Below, piece after piece: positions 49,611 through 58,753 of a stretch of 64,000 bases of DNA. The translations under genes and the position numbers were made by a program. The DNA is from Gammaproteobacteria bacterium. GTDB lineage: Bacteria; Pseudomonadota; Gammaproteobacteria; Enterobacterales; Psychrobiaceae. Positions within the stretch are counted from its first letter, which is position 1. Each line of letters begins with the position of its first letter. The notes under the pieces were generated by a model, which saw only the letters and a program-made list of their open reading frames with translations, was not told the DNA's origin and searched no databases. Location: the NCBI GenBank assembly GCA_013214945.1, contig JABSRT010000019.1:44955-108954 (forward strand). The letters are read 5' to 3'.

Positions 49611-50981
49611 ATGACTTTTAAGCTAGACAAACACTCAGCACTGATGCAACCCGATTTTACCTTTGGCGTGGCAACGGCTGCCTTTCAAATAGAAGGCGCT
49701 AACACCGCCGATAATCGCTGCCCTTCTATCTGGGACACTTTTTGTCAGCAACCGGGCAAAGTACTCAATGCTGATGATGGTGCTATTGCCTGTGATCATT
49801 ACCACCTGTGGCAACAAGATCTCCAATTAATCGATTCTTTAGGCGTAGATGCCTACCGATTATCAATTGCCTGGCCTAGAATAATTAGCGACATCGACGG
49901 TACTATCAATACCAAAGGCCTCGCGTTTTACGACAATATTATTAATGAATTAAATCGTCGTAATATCAAAGTTTTTGTCACGCTATACCACTGGGATCTG
50001 CCACAGTACCTTGAAGATCGAGGCGGATGGCTTAGTCGAGATACCGTCACAGCCTTCGTGAGTTATGCCGGGGTTATCGCCGAGCACTTTAAAGACAGAA
50101 TTTATTCCTACGCCACGTTCAATGAACCTTGGTGCAGTGCCTATTTAGGCTATCAGTACGGTGTACATGCACCGGGACACACCTCGCGTAAAGAAGGCCT
50201 CCAGGCCGCGCACCATTTATTGCTCGCCCACGGCCTTGGCATTAAGGCTATTCGTCAACACACCCAAACCGCACAAGCGGGCATTGTTCTAAACTTTACC
50301 CCTGGTTACAGTAATAGCGACAAACCAGCAGATCTCCGAGCCACTGATATTTACAACGACTACAACAGCCACTGGTTTATTCAGCCGCTCATGCAAGGCT
50401 GCTATCCTGAGTCTATTGAAGCGCTCTACCCAGATGAATTACCCACGGCAGCCCCTGGTGATCTGCAAGCGATTAGCGTAGCCATTGATTTTTTAGGGAT
50501 AAATTTTTATACCCGCCATGTGATAGAGGCGAGCACGCCTGGCAGCGCCGAAGACTTCCAACAAGTAGACCAAAAACACACTGGGGCTGAGCACACCCAT
50601 ATCGGTTGGGAAATTCACGCTCCTGCGCTTTATGAACTGTTAATCGGGCTACACACGCGCTACAAATTACCGCCAATATTCATTACTGAAAACGGCGCCG
50701 CTTGCGACGATCATCTAATCGACGGTACGGTCAACGATGATCAACGCTGCCGCTATCTGCAACAACATTTACAAATGGTCGACCAAGCAAGCCGCGAAGG
50801 CGTTGTCGTGAAAGGCTATTTCGCCTGGAGCTTAATGGACAATTTTGAATGGGCGCAAGGTTATTCACAACGTTTTGGCTTAGTGCACGTAGACTACCAG
50901 ACTCAAGTTCGCACGCTAAAGAAAAGTGCCCATTGTTATAAAGCGCTACTTAATAGCAGAGCGCATATCTTAAACGATTAG
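49611..50981 (+). CDS. bglA: GH1 beta-glucosidase
   Basis: 456-residue glycoside hydrolase family 1 enzyme, cytoplasmic (no signal peptide). Family start FTFGVATAAFQIEGA. Acid/base Glu172 in TFNEPW and nucleophile Glu360 in FITENGAA are both present, as is the C-terminal WSLMDNFEWAQGYSQRFGLV. Beta- rather than alpha-specific, so it widens the sugars handled by the locus. It is 335 bases after the LacI gene and separated from it by the repeat, so it may have its own promoter. Confidence 0.95.
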   Translation: MTFKLDKHSALMQPDFTFGVATAAFQIEGANTADNRCPSIWDTFCQQPGKVLNADDGAIACDHYHLWQQDLQLIDSLGVDAYRLSIAWPRIISDIDGTINTKGLAFYDNIINELNRRNIKVFVTLYHWDLPQYLEDRGGWLSRDTVTAFVSYAGVIAEHFKDRIYSYATFNEPWCSAYLGYQYGVHAPGHTSRKEGLQAAHHLLLAHGLGIKAIRQHTQTAQAGIVLNFTPGYSNSDKPADLRATDIYNDYNSHWFIQPLMQGCYPESIEALYPDELPTAAPGDLQAISVAIDFLGINFYTRHVIEASTPGSAEDFQQVDQKHTGAEHTHIGWEIHAPALYELLIGLHTRYKLPPIFITENGAACDDHLIDGTVNDDQRCRYLQQHLQMVDQASREGVVVKGYFAWSLMDNFEWAQGYSQRFGLVHVDYQTQVRTLKKSAHCYKALLNSRAHILND

Positions 50982-51205
50982 CATTGGTTCGCTGGTGATC
51001 AAACGAGCTACAACTTCACTTATCACTAGCGCTATCGTGTGCCAAACTACAGACCTTGCACCTATTGATAACGCATTAACTATCAATAGGCACTGCTCTT
51101 TGCTCAAATCCTGTCAATTCAGCGCCCCTCCCCCCCAAACGACTTGTGAACCGCGAGGCATTAAACGTTTGGGCATAAGCGGTCGAACAAACCCCCATCA
51201 GCTTT

Positions 51206-51258
51206 AGTATCAGCAAGAGTGTTAGCAAAAGTATTAACAAGAGTGTTAACAAGAGTAT
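51206..51258 (+). repeat. Degenerate 12-bp tandem repeat
   Basis: Four and a half units of AGTRTTARCAAR (for example AGTATTAACAAG at 51230-51241 and AGTGTTAACAAG at 51242-51253) in the non-coding space between the GH1 gene and the porin gene (50982-51412). Apart from this and the terminator, that space shows nothing. Confidence 0.75.
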
Positions 51259-51285
51259 TGCTGCTCGTTCCACTTCTTAACGCAT

Positions 51286-51321
51286 AAAAAAATCCATAAC
51301 CAAGTGAATTGATTATGGATT
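51286..51321 (-). terminator. Terminator of the porin gene
   Basis: On the minus strand AATCCATAA and TTATGGATT form a 9-bp stem with a 13-base loop followed by a run of Ts (TTTTT, 51290-51286). About 90 bases after the porin stop codon. Confidence 0.72.
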
Positions 51322-51412
51322 AATACACGATCCGTTAACTGGTCGGTATTGTAGCCAAATAGGCTTTAAAAATTTAAACTAACTACCATACAAAGTCGAT
51401 AATAAACTCAAA

Positions 51413-52387
51413 TTAGAAAACGTATTTAAGGCGAACACGTGCGCCAACAACGTCATCTTGAGTTACATCATTAAGTTTAGCTTCCGACCAACCTGCAGCT
51501 ACGTAGATATCAAAGTTTTTGATATCTAAAATCATCGGGATTTTGTAAGAAGCATAAACCTGTAGTTCTTCAGTTTCGCTAGCAGCTGAATCAGCATCTG
51601 TTTGACCGTATAACGCGGCGATAAAGAAGTTTTTGTACTGTGCATTAATACCTGCAGTCAATGAGTCCATTGAATTAGCTGCATCGGTGTCGTCAGCTAA
51701 GTAAGCTGTACGTGCTGTTAGGGTTAAGTCGTCACTTGCTGCAAAACTTACATAACCACCAAGACCAAGCCAATCAGCATCGTCACCCTTACCGGCCACT
51801 GGTACTTCAAGACCAAAGGCCATTGATACGTTGTCTACAGCATAATTAACAGCAGGACGAACAACGACAGCATCACCCTCATCGGCACTCATGGCTGTTA
51901 CTTCAAACCCTGCAGCAGCGCCAATATTTTTAGTAAAAGTAGCTTGAACTTGAGATTCACCATCTGCTGAGGTACGGCCACGAGCATAGTTTGCACGGTA
52001 CATAGTAGTGCCTGACGACGCAATATAAGTATCTTGACCGGCAGGAGAAAGATCTGCTGCTTCAAAATGACCAGTTTGAATAGCCCAGTCGTTCTTTACA
52101 CCAAATTTAATCCAAACGTCATCAGCGCCTCTTGAACCGTCTTGTCCCCAAACTGGGTTAAGTTTAAATCCAGCAAAGTTACCGTTTGCTAGTACTTTCT
52201 CACCATTAATATCAAGTAATAAACGTCCACCTGATTTTAAGTTTGAGTCAGTTTCACTTGTGTAATCAAACTCAACGTCGGCGCCTAAGTTTAAAGTGCC
52301 AGCTGGAGTATCAAAAGTTGCCCCGGCGTGCGCAGCAGATGCTACGAATAATGCTAAAAGGCTTGGAACTAAAATTTGCTTTTTCAT
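51413..52387 (-). CDS. Outer-membrane porin, probably for oligosaccharides
   Basis: 324 residues. Clean signal peptide (MKKQILVPSLLALFVASAAHA), alternating beta-strand pattern rich in Gly, Ala and Asp, and C-terminal aromatic end VRLKYVF typical of Bam-assembled barrels. Motifs such as GGRLLLDINGEKVLANGNFA and WIKFGVKNDWAIQTGHFEAA recall carbohydrate porins of marine gammaproteobacteria. Its place at the end of the glucosidase/ABC locus suggests it lets the oligosaccharide into the periplasm. Unusually long upstream region (about 1 kb). Confidence 0.85.
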   Translation of the reverse strand: MKKQILVPSLLALFVASAAHAGATFDTPAGTLNLGADVEFDYTSETDSNLKSGGRLLLDINGEKVLANGNFAGFKLNPVWGQDGSRGADDVWIKFGVKNDWAIQTGHFEAADLSPAGQDTYIASSGTTMYRANYARGRTSADGESQVQATFTKNIGAAAGFEVTAMSADEGDAVVVRPAVNYAVDNVSMAFGLEVPVAGKGDDADWLGLGGYVSFAASDDLTLTARTAYLADDTDAANSMDSLTAGINAQYKNFFIAALYGQTDADSAASETEELQVYASYKIPMILDIKNFDIYVAAGWSEAKLNDVTQDDVVGARVRLKYVF

Positions 52388-52503
52388 CGTTTTACTTTCC
52401 TTGAATGTTCTTTATAGAGCCTGAAATCAGACGAATTATATTATTTTGTTTTTTTTCTATTGAACTATCTAGCCTGAGGATGTTTTCTCAGTCATAAGAT
52501 GAC

Positions 52504-52605
52504 TTAGGGTTTATCGATGAAAAACGAAGCAAGCAACGGCTTGAATACTGAAACACTAATTAATGTAATAGTGCCGACCATAGATGCAATTATTGTTTTT
52601 TTCAT
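52504..52605 (-). CDS. Possible 33-residue secreted or membrane peptide
   Basis: A short frame from ATG (52605) reads MKKTIIASMVGTITLISVSV and 13 more residues ending in a stop at 52504. It looks exactly like a signal peptide or single hydrophobic helix, about 115 bases upstream of the porin start on the same strand. It could be a small membrane protein, a leader peptide of the porin transcript, or the severed signal sequence of an older gene. Ribosome-binding site weak (GGGAACAAG). Confidence 0.35.
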   Translation of the reverse strand: MKKTIIASMVGTITLISVSVFKPLLASFFIDKP

Positions 52606-53406
52606 CTTGTTCCCACATTTGTTTAGCTATTTTTTTAAACGTCCATTGGCACGGTCAATTGAGATCATTGCGCGATAGAAAGTGACTAGCTGTCTAAAAT
52701 TTCGCGAATGTCGAATGCCTTAACTCGCTAATTAAATTACCCTCCCAAAAGTGTGATGTCAATTGCTAATTAAAGTTGATTTACCTGGTATGACGTGTTA
52801 TTACGACAAGTATCGCTTTTGAAGTCCAACAAATCAACAACTTGATCGATTTAACTCCATTTACGTAAAAATGATCGCTGAAATGTAGTTTAATTACAAC
52901 ATCCAAAATTCAGCATTCTGATATCTGAATTCCTTCGGCTGTGATTTAAAACGCCATATCAAAATGAGCAGAGCAGTGAAACGAAAAGTCAGGCGAAATG
53001 TGAGGTGAAAAATTAAATAGATAATTAGCGGTTTGAGCGAACAAAATATGGGAGAAATAAGACGGGAGAAATCAGCGATTTTTTGTTGATATTTTTAATT
53101 CAAAAAGGTGCTTGGAAAATTATTGATTTAACCAAACGCCGTTTTGATGTTGCAACGGCTAATCTAGTGGTCATTGCGACCTAAAATAATCAAGCTTGAT
53201 GCCAGTAAATTAACAAGTGTTCATCGGATTATTGCTGCCTCATTCCAATGTATTACCCTATGGCAATGCGTCATAAAGCCGTGCCTAGGCCTGCTAATTG
53301 CTAGCTGATTAAGTTAAAAAACCAATAATTTCCATTAGTTACAAACACACCAACAGTATAAACGAACGTTACTAACTGCATTGCTCGCCCATTACTCATT
53401 CTATGA
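52606..53406. other. Long gene-free region
   Basis: About 800 bases without a supportable gene. A+T-rich, no strong hairpin, no match to the dispersed repeats. A frame ending at 53184 stays open for about 50 codons but lacks a start codon. It could be decayed coding sequence. Confidence 0.4.
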
Positions 53407-54297
53407 CTAGTCCCATTGATGATTCTTAAAATAGTCGGACAAAAAATCAATTAACGCCCGCACTGTTGGCGACAAAAATTTACGCGAAGAATACAGCGCG
53501 TAAATGGTCATATCGTTAGCTTGCCACTGAGGTAAAACTTCCACTAATTGGCCTTGTTTTATCGCTTTATTGGCTAAATAAGTCGGTAACAACGAAATGC
53601 CGACCCCACATAATGCCGCCTCAAGTAATACGGTTGCTTCATTGGCTGTTAGTCGGGTTGTTAAGCTCACTGAACGATGCTCGCCATCTCGCGATAAATG
53701 CCACAGTTGGCGTTCAAAACTGGTGTGGTTCAAGCATTGATGACTGATTAAATCGTCAGGGGTACTTATTAGTGGCATTTTGTCGAGATAAGCCTGACTT
53801 GCCACCATCACTGATCGGCACTTAGCGATAGGTTTGCCAATAAGCGATGGATCTGGATCAGCCGCAATACGAATAGCTAAATCAATCCGGTTGCTGACTA
53901 AGTCTGCAGCACTGTCTTGTAAATCGACATCAATGGTGACTTTAGGGTGTAATGCCATAAATTCACTAACAGCGGCCATCAGTTGCGCGTGACCAAAAGA
54001 CATGCTTGTTGCGATCCGAATAGCATCGGTTAATTGATCTGAAGGTTTCACCCGACTAACCAATAGCTGCGTTGCAGCCAACCACGCTTCAATCTCGTTA
54101 ATGCACTGCTCGCCAGACGAAGTCAGTGTTACTTTGCGAGTAGTGCGGTGTAACAACCGCACACCAAACCAACGTTCCATCGCTTCAACATAACGGGTTA
54201 CCATCGGGCGTGACATTGCTAACCTTTCGGCGGTTGCGGTAAAGCTGCCTGAGCGGGCGACATCAACAAAAACTTCAGCGGCGGTGATCCTGTCCAT
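53407..54297 (-). CDS. LysR-family transcriptional regulator
   Basis: 296 residues. N-terminal helix-turn-helix (FVDVARSGSFTATAERLAMS, then RPMVTRYVEAME) and LysR substrate-binding domain. It belongs to the group of short-ligand LysR regulators often found next to redox enzymes. Divergent from the metallo-beta-lactamase-fold/DsbA pair with about 120 bases between, so it likely controls that pair. Confidence 0.93.
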   Translation of the reverse strand: MDRITAAEVFVDVARSGSFTATAERLAMSRPMVTRYVEAMERWFGVRLLHRTTRKVTLTSSGEQCINEIEAWLAATQLLVSRVKPSDQLTDAIRIATSMSFGHAQLMAAVSEFMALHPKVTIDVDLQDSAADLVSNRIDLAIRIAADPDPSLIGKPIAKCRSVMVASQAYLDKMPLISTPDDLISHQCLNHTSFERQLWHLSRDGEHRSVSLTTRLTANEATVLLEAALCGVGISLLPTYLANKAIKQGQLVEVLPQWQANDMTIYALYSSRKFLSPTVRALIDFLSDYFKNHQWD

Positions 54298-54423
54298 TTA
54301 CTTGTTCGATTTAAGAAATAATGATGCTTATTATTAGCCGTATATCCGAGCAAGTCAATTCACTACACTGGCATCATCTTAAGCAACTTCACTTTAGATC
54401 ACCCACTGAATATGGAATCGCAG

Positions 54424-55350
54424 ATGAAAAAATCAAACTTACTTGTTGCCTCACTAATTATTGCCACCTCGACTTATGCAACCGCTGTTATAGCCGCTGT
54501 GCCAAGCGATAAAATATCTCAAGGCGCTATCACATACAGTATCGACCAATCACCACTGTCATTAAAGGTCTACAATGCTGACAGCGGCAGCTTTAACGTT
54601 AGCTCAACCTTAGTTTACGGTGCGACCGAAGCTGTGCTTATTGACACTGGCTTTACTAAAGCAGATGCGCTGCGTATTGCAGCTAATGTGCTCGACAGCA
54701 ACAAAAAATTGACCACTATTTTTATTAGCCAAGCCGATCCCGATTTCTATTTTGGTACTGAAACACTCAAAAAGCTATTTCCTAACGCCAAGATCATTAC
54801 AACCCCTGCGGTACGCCATGAAATTGCTGAAAAAATGGCACATAAAGTCGAGTTTTGGGGCCCCAAAATGGGACAAAACGCCCCCGTAACACCAATATTG
54901 CCAAGCGAATACAGCGCCACCAGCTTTAGTGTTGATGGTTACACCGTTGAAATAAAAAATAGTAAAGGCGAATCAGCCAATCGACCATATTTATGGATCC
55001 CTGAAACTAAAACCATTTTAGGCAATGTTAGTGTCTACAGTGGCGTTCACGTGTGGATGGCTGACAGTCCGTCCACCCAAGATATTAATGCTTGGCAGAC
55101 CCAACTTAACCAAATGCAGCAATTACAACCTGAGTTAGTCGTACCGGGCCACATGGTGCTTGGCGGCGACTTAACGAGTAATAGCATTGGTTATACCGCG
55201 CGTTATATTGAGCAATTTGTGCAAACTAAAGCGAAAAGTGACAACGCAACAGCGGTTATCGAGAAAATGAACAAAAACTTTCCACAGGCTAAGTTCCCGT
55301 TGGCATTAGACTTTAGCGCCAAAGTTCACATGGGTGAAATGAAGTGGTAA
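54424..55350 (+). CDS. Secreted metallo-beta-lactamase-fold protein lacking the usual metal motif
   Basis: 308 residues from the ATG at 54424 (MKKSNLLVASLIIATS, typical signal peptide, with GGA seven bases upstream); an ATG at 54412 adds four residues. The fold is that of metallo-beta-lactamase hydrolases (ATEAVLIDTGFTKADALRI near 65, VVPGHM near 240). But the position of the metal motif HxHxDH reads SQADPDFYFG, so most metal-binding histidines are missing; VYSGVHVWM keeps one downstream. Catalysis may be altered or lost. The stop overlaps the DsbA-like gene. Confidence 0.82.
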   Translation: MKKSNLLVASLIIATSTYATAVIAAVPSDKISQGAITYSIDQSPLSLKVYNADSGSFNVSSTLVYGATEAVLIDTGFTKADALRIAANVLDSNKKLTTIFISQADPDFYFGTETLKKLFPNAKIITTPAVRHEIAEKMAHKVEFWGPKMGQNAPVTPILPSEYSATSFSVDGYTVEIKNSKGESANRPYLWIPETKTILGNVSVYSGVHVWMADSPSTQDINAWQTQLNQMQQLQPELVVPGHMVLGGDLTSNSIGYTARYIEQFVQTKAKSDNATAVIEKMNKNFPQAKFPLALDFSAKVHMGEMKW

Positions 55351-56000
55351 ATGCAACAACTAAGGTCCATTACTTTTTCGATCCGTTGTGTGGTTGGTGC
55401 TACGGCGCTACTACTTTGGCCAACGTGCTTAATCAAGCGCCCAATGTGCAGTTGATTCTACAACCAGCAGGCATGCTAAAGCGCCAAGCAATGAGCACGC
55501 CGTTTCGCGAGATGGTCAAGGTTCACGATCAAAGAATTGAAACCATTACCGGGCAAGTTTTTGGTCCGCAGTATCAAAATAGGCTCTTGAGCAGTGAGCC
55601 AATTTGGTTAGACTCATACATAACAGCGCAAGCAATATTATTGGTCGAGCAGCTCACTGGGCAAGGGTTTAGCATGTTGCAGGCTGTTCAGCAGGCACAT
55701 TATCAACGGGGCTTAGATGTCAGCAAGCAAGAAACTTTAACCAAGCTGGCGCTTTCCTTGGGGATATCCGCTGAGCCATGGTTTGCATTGCTTGATAACA
55801 ACCTGAACCAATCAAGTCAGCTAGCGCAACTGCGGTCAATCAAACAGGCTGTTGCACACAGCAACGAGTTAATGGCGCGTTGCCAAGTACAAGGGCTGCC
55901 AAGTTTTGTGATAGAGCATCAAGGGCAATTCACCACCCTTGAACATAACCGTTATTATGCCAATATTACGCAGTGGCAGCAGTTAATCCAACAGCTATAA
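55344..56000 (+). CDS. DsbA-family thioredoxin-fold protein
   Basis: 218 residues with no signal peptide. The active site is CGWC in YFFDPLCGWCYGATT (residues 14-17), followed by a helical insert and the GLPSFVIEHQGQ cis-proline strand. Resembles the COG3531 predicted disulfide isomerases rather than periplasmic DsbA. It starts at a GTG that overlaps the upstream gene by seven bases, so the two are coexpressed. Confidence 0.88.
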   Translation: MVNATTKVHYFFDPLCGWCYGATTLANVLNQAPNVQLILQPAGMLKRQAMSTPFREMVKVHDQRIETITGQVFGPQYQNRLLSSEPIWLDSYITAQAILLVEQLTGQGFSMLQAVQQAHYQRGLDVSKQETLTKLALSLGISAEPWFALLDNNLNQSSQLAQLRSIKQAVAHSNELMARCQVQGLPSFVIEHQGQFTTLEHNRYYANITQWQQLIQQL

Positions 56001-56126
56001 TCTTTTGACAGTGACTAATTGACCGCAACAATCTGTCAGTGAGTCACTACTTTTAGTTTCGCTTTCTTAGCTACATATGCTTAGTTACATATGCTTAATC
56101 ATCGTCAATTAAAATCAGGCCGGTAA

Positions 56127-57062
56127 TTATTTGAGCACATCGTCGGTTAACATGTCTTTTTCGATCAATTGCATTAAGATGTCGCGACACTTGTTTTGCA
56201 ACATATCTCTAAGCAAACGTACTGCTGGGGTAATAGATTGGCGACTAGGACAAATAAGCCATAGCTGAGTGGGTGTTGGCTCAAATTCGGGTAACAAGAT
56301 GGTCAGTTTATTGGCCAATAAATCTTGTGCCAAATCAAGGCAAGACTTGGCGCAAATGCCTTTGCCCGCCACACACCAACGCCGCACCAGTTCGGCATCG
56401 TTTGACGCGCGATTACCAACCATTTTCACTTTAAACGATTGCCCTTCTTCAGCAAACTCCCATTGGTCGTAAATAATGTCATGCAGCTGGTAAAATAAAC
56501 CGTTGTGTGAGGTTAAATCACTAGGATGATTAGGCACCCCATATTGCGCAAGATAATCTGGCGCCGCGCACAATATTCGCGGCACTTCACAAATCTTAAA
56601 GCCATAAAGGTTAGCATCGTTAGGCGAGCCATAACGCAGTGCGATATCAACCGGATCGCGATAAAAATCAATTTTACTATCACTAATATGTAATTTTAAA
56701 CGCACCCCAGGGTGCTGCGCCATAAAGTCGTCTAACCACGGCAAAATTAAATGGCGCCCTAGATCAGACGGCACCGAAATTCTTAACTCACCATCAACCG
56801 TCGACAAATCGTCTTTGACGTTTTGCTGCGCTAATTCCAGCATTTGCATCGCTTGTTGACAGTTAGGCAGGTAGCGCTCACCCGCGGTCGACAACCTTAA
56901 ACTGCGGGTGGTTCTAATAAAAAGCTCTACGCCAAGCGAGCGCTCTACCCGCTTAAGCGCTGCACTAGCAGTGGCTGTGCGCATGTCTAAGCTTTCTGCC
57001 GCCGCCGTAATACTACGAAATTCTGCCACTTTAATTACGACATTCAGGTCTTCTAATAACAT
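56127..57062 (-). CDS. LysR-family transcriptional regulator
   Basis: 311 residues. N-terminal helix-turn-helix (VIKVAEFRSITAAAESLDMR, then TATASAALKRVERS) and effector domain. It belongs to the same broad LysR group as the neighbour at 53407 but is clearly a distinct protein. Divergent from the alcohol dehydrogenase-like gene with about 115 bases between, so it probably regulates the two genes there. Confidence 0.93.
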   Translation of the reverse strand: MLLEDLNVVIKVAEFRSITAAAESLDMRTATASAALKRVERSLGVELFIRTTRSLRLSTAGERYLPNCQQAMQMLELAQQNVKDDLSTVDGELRISVPSDLGRHLILPWLDDFMAQHPGVRLKLHISDSKIDFYRDPVDIALRYGSPNDANLYGFKICEVPRILCAAPDYLAQYGVPNHPSDLTSHNGLFYQLHDIIYDQWEFAEEGQSFKVKMVGNRASNDAELVRRWCVAGKGICAKSCLDLAQDLLANKLTILLPEFEPTPTQLWLICPSRQSITPAVRLLRDMLQNKCRDILMQLIEKDMLTDDVLK

Positions 57063-57176
57063 TTATTGTCAAATTTAATTTGATAATGATTCAAACATTA
57101 TGCTGTTTTTCTTGAGGTATTCAAGCGCTATCATAGCCGCAAGTTAAACGACCCCCTTATTTACTGGAGATCCACC

Positions 57177-58202
57177 ATGAAAGCGATTGGCTATACGCAA
57201 TCTTTACCTATTACCGACCCAGCAGCGTTAATTGACGTTGAATTGCTACAACCAACGGCCACCGGCCAAGACTTGTTAGTTGAAGTGTTATCAATTGCGG
57301 TGAACCCGGTTGATTGTAAAATTCGCAAAAATGTCGCGCCACAGCCCGATATAGTCAAAGTACTAGGTTGGGACGCCGTGGGTAAAGTTGTAGCAACCGG
57401 TGAATTAGTTAACCAATTTAAAGCCGGTGACTTAGTGTATTACGCCGGTGATTTAACTCGCCAAGGCAGCAATGCACAATTTCAATTAGTTGACCAACGC
57501 ATTGTTGCCCTAAAACCAACCAGCCTTTCAAACAGCGAAGCCGCTGCGTTACCATTAACGGCGATCACCGCGTGGGAATTATTATTTGAACGTTTGGCGA
57601 TAAAGAAACAGCAGCCACAAGCAATTGAAAAATCAACCGAGATCATGCTGGTTGTCGGCGCTGCAGGTGGTGTTGGCTCTATATTAGTGCAGTTAGCTAA
57701 AGCGCTGACTGGTGTTACTGTTATCGGCACCGCTTCACGAGCAGAGTCAGCACAGTGGGTTAAAGATCTTGGCGCAGACTTTGTCATTGATCACAGCAAA
57801 CCGCTACCCGCTCAAATTGAAGCATTAGGCATTGGCCAAGTAACCCACGTTGCTAGTTTAACCCATACCGATTCATACCTAGACAGTTACATTGAGGTGA
57901 TGGCGCCGATGGGGAAAATAGCCTTAATAGACGATCCAAAGTCAGTTGATATCACTAAGCTAAAACCTAAATGTTTGTCACTACATTGGGAGTTTATGTT
58001 CACTCGCTCTATGTTCCAAACTGATGATATGATAAAACAAAGTGAGTTGCTCAGTGAAGTTGCTCAATTAATTGACCAAGGCTTAATCAAAACCACACTT
58101 GGTAAAGACTTAGGCACTATTAATGCGCAAAACTTACGCGCGGCACATCAAGAAATTGAAGCTGGCAGCACCATCGGAAAAATCGTATTAAGCGGTTTTT
58201 AA
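57177..58202 (+). CDS. Zinc-type alcohol dehydrogenase-like / quinone oxidoreductase
   Basis: 341-residue medium-chain dehydrogenase/reductase. N-terminal GroES-like domain (LSIAVNPVDCKIRKNVAPQP, then VLGWDAVGKVVATG), then the nucleotide-binding motif VVGAAGGVGSILVQLAKAL near 160. The structural and catalytic zinc cysteines of true alcohol dehydrogenases are absent, so it is likely an NADPH-dependent quinone or enone reductase. An AGGAGG-like GGAGATCCACC lies before the ATG. Forms an operon with the ABM protein. Confidence 0.9.
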   Translation: MKAIGYTQSLPITDPAALIDVELLQPTATGQDLLVEVLSIAVNPVDCKIRKNVAPQPDIVKVLGWDAVGKVVATGELVNQFKAGDLVYYAGDLTRQGSNAQFQLVDQRIVALKPTSLSNSEAAALPLTAITAWELLFERLAIKKQQPQAIEKSTEIMLVVGAAGGVGSILVQLAKALTGVTVIGTASRAESAQWVKDLGADFVIDHSKPLPAQIEALGIGQVTHVASLTHTDSYLDSYIEVMAPMGKIALIDDPKSVDITKLKPKCLSLHWEFMFTRSMFQTDDMIKQSELLSEVAQLIDQGLIKTTLGKDLGTINAQNLRAAHQEIEAGSTIGKIVLSGF

Positions 58203-58255
58203 GCCAAGCACCATTAATTACCACTGGTAGAACGCCACAACCAAAGAGACTATTT

Positions 58256-58546
58256 ATGACCCAACTTACGATTGTTGCCAACATTAAGGCCAATGCAGAC
58301 AAAATTGACTTAGTAAAAGCTGAGCTAATTAAACTCATTGCCATTACCCGCACGGAAGAAGGCTGCATTAATTACGACTTGCATCAAGACAATGACAACC
58401 CAGCACACTTCATGTTTTATGAAAACTGGCAAACACGCGAGTTATGGCAAGCACATTCGGATATGCCACACATAGTCGCTTACAGAGCTGCAACCGATGG
58501 TGCTATTGCTGAGTTCACACTCAACGAAATGACTATTACCGACTAG
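58256..58546 (+). CDS. Antibiotic biosynthesis monooxygenase (ABM/YgiN) domain protein
   Basis: 96 residues forming one ferredoxin-like ABM domain: LTIVANIKANADKIDLVKAE, EGCINYDLHQDNDNPAHFMF, YENWQTRELWQAH. Homologues include YgiN-type quinol monooxygenases. Pairing with a quinone oxidoreductase-like gene 53 bases upstream supports a quinone redox role, which is an inference. Confidence 0.9.
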   Translation: MTQLTIVANIKANADKIDLVKAELIKLIAITRTEEGCINYDLHQDNDNPAHFMFYENWQTRELWQAHSDMPHIVAYRAATDGAIAEFTLNEMTITD

Positions 58547-58620
58547 CGCCCTGTTCACTTAACTAACTGGTTCTCTTTAGAAACCACTGTATCGGTTAGC
58601 TAAGTAAATGAAGCAAAGCG

Positions 58621-58665
58621 AAAAGCCGCGCTCAACGAACTAAATCGTTGAGCGCGGCTTTTTTT
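58621..58665 (+). terminator. Strong Rho-independent terminator
   Basis: A perfect 15-bp stem (AGCCGCGCTCAACGA with TCGTTGAGCGCGGCT, 6-base loop) flanked by AAAA on the left and seven Ts on the right. Ends the ABM operon and can also work for the convergent ctlX-like gene. Confidence 0.93.
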
Positions 58666-58753
58666 ATCTGTTTATCGTTGAGCTTTTACTTTTCGTTTAT
58701 TTATCGTTTCTGTTCTTATTTCGGTTGTGGCTTCGTGCTTATTTGAGTTGCGC

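Noticed and set aside
51206..51258. Short regularly spaced repeats that could be a CRISPR array
   Set aside because: Units are 12 bp, directly adjacent and without spacers; simple tandem repeat.
53098..53184. Open frame ending KRRFDVATANLVVIAT
   Set aside because: No start codon in a frame bounded by a stop at 53026, and no family recognised; at most decayed coding sequence.
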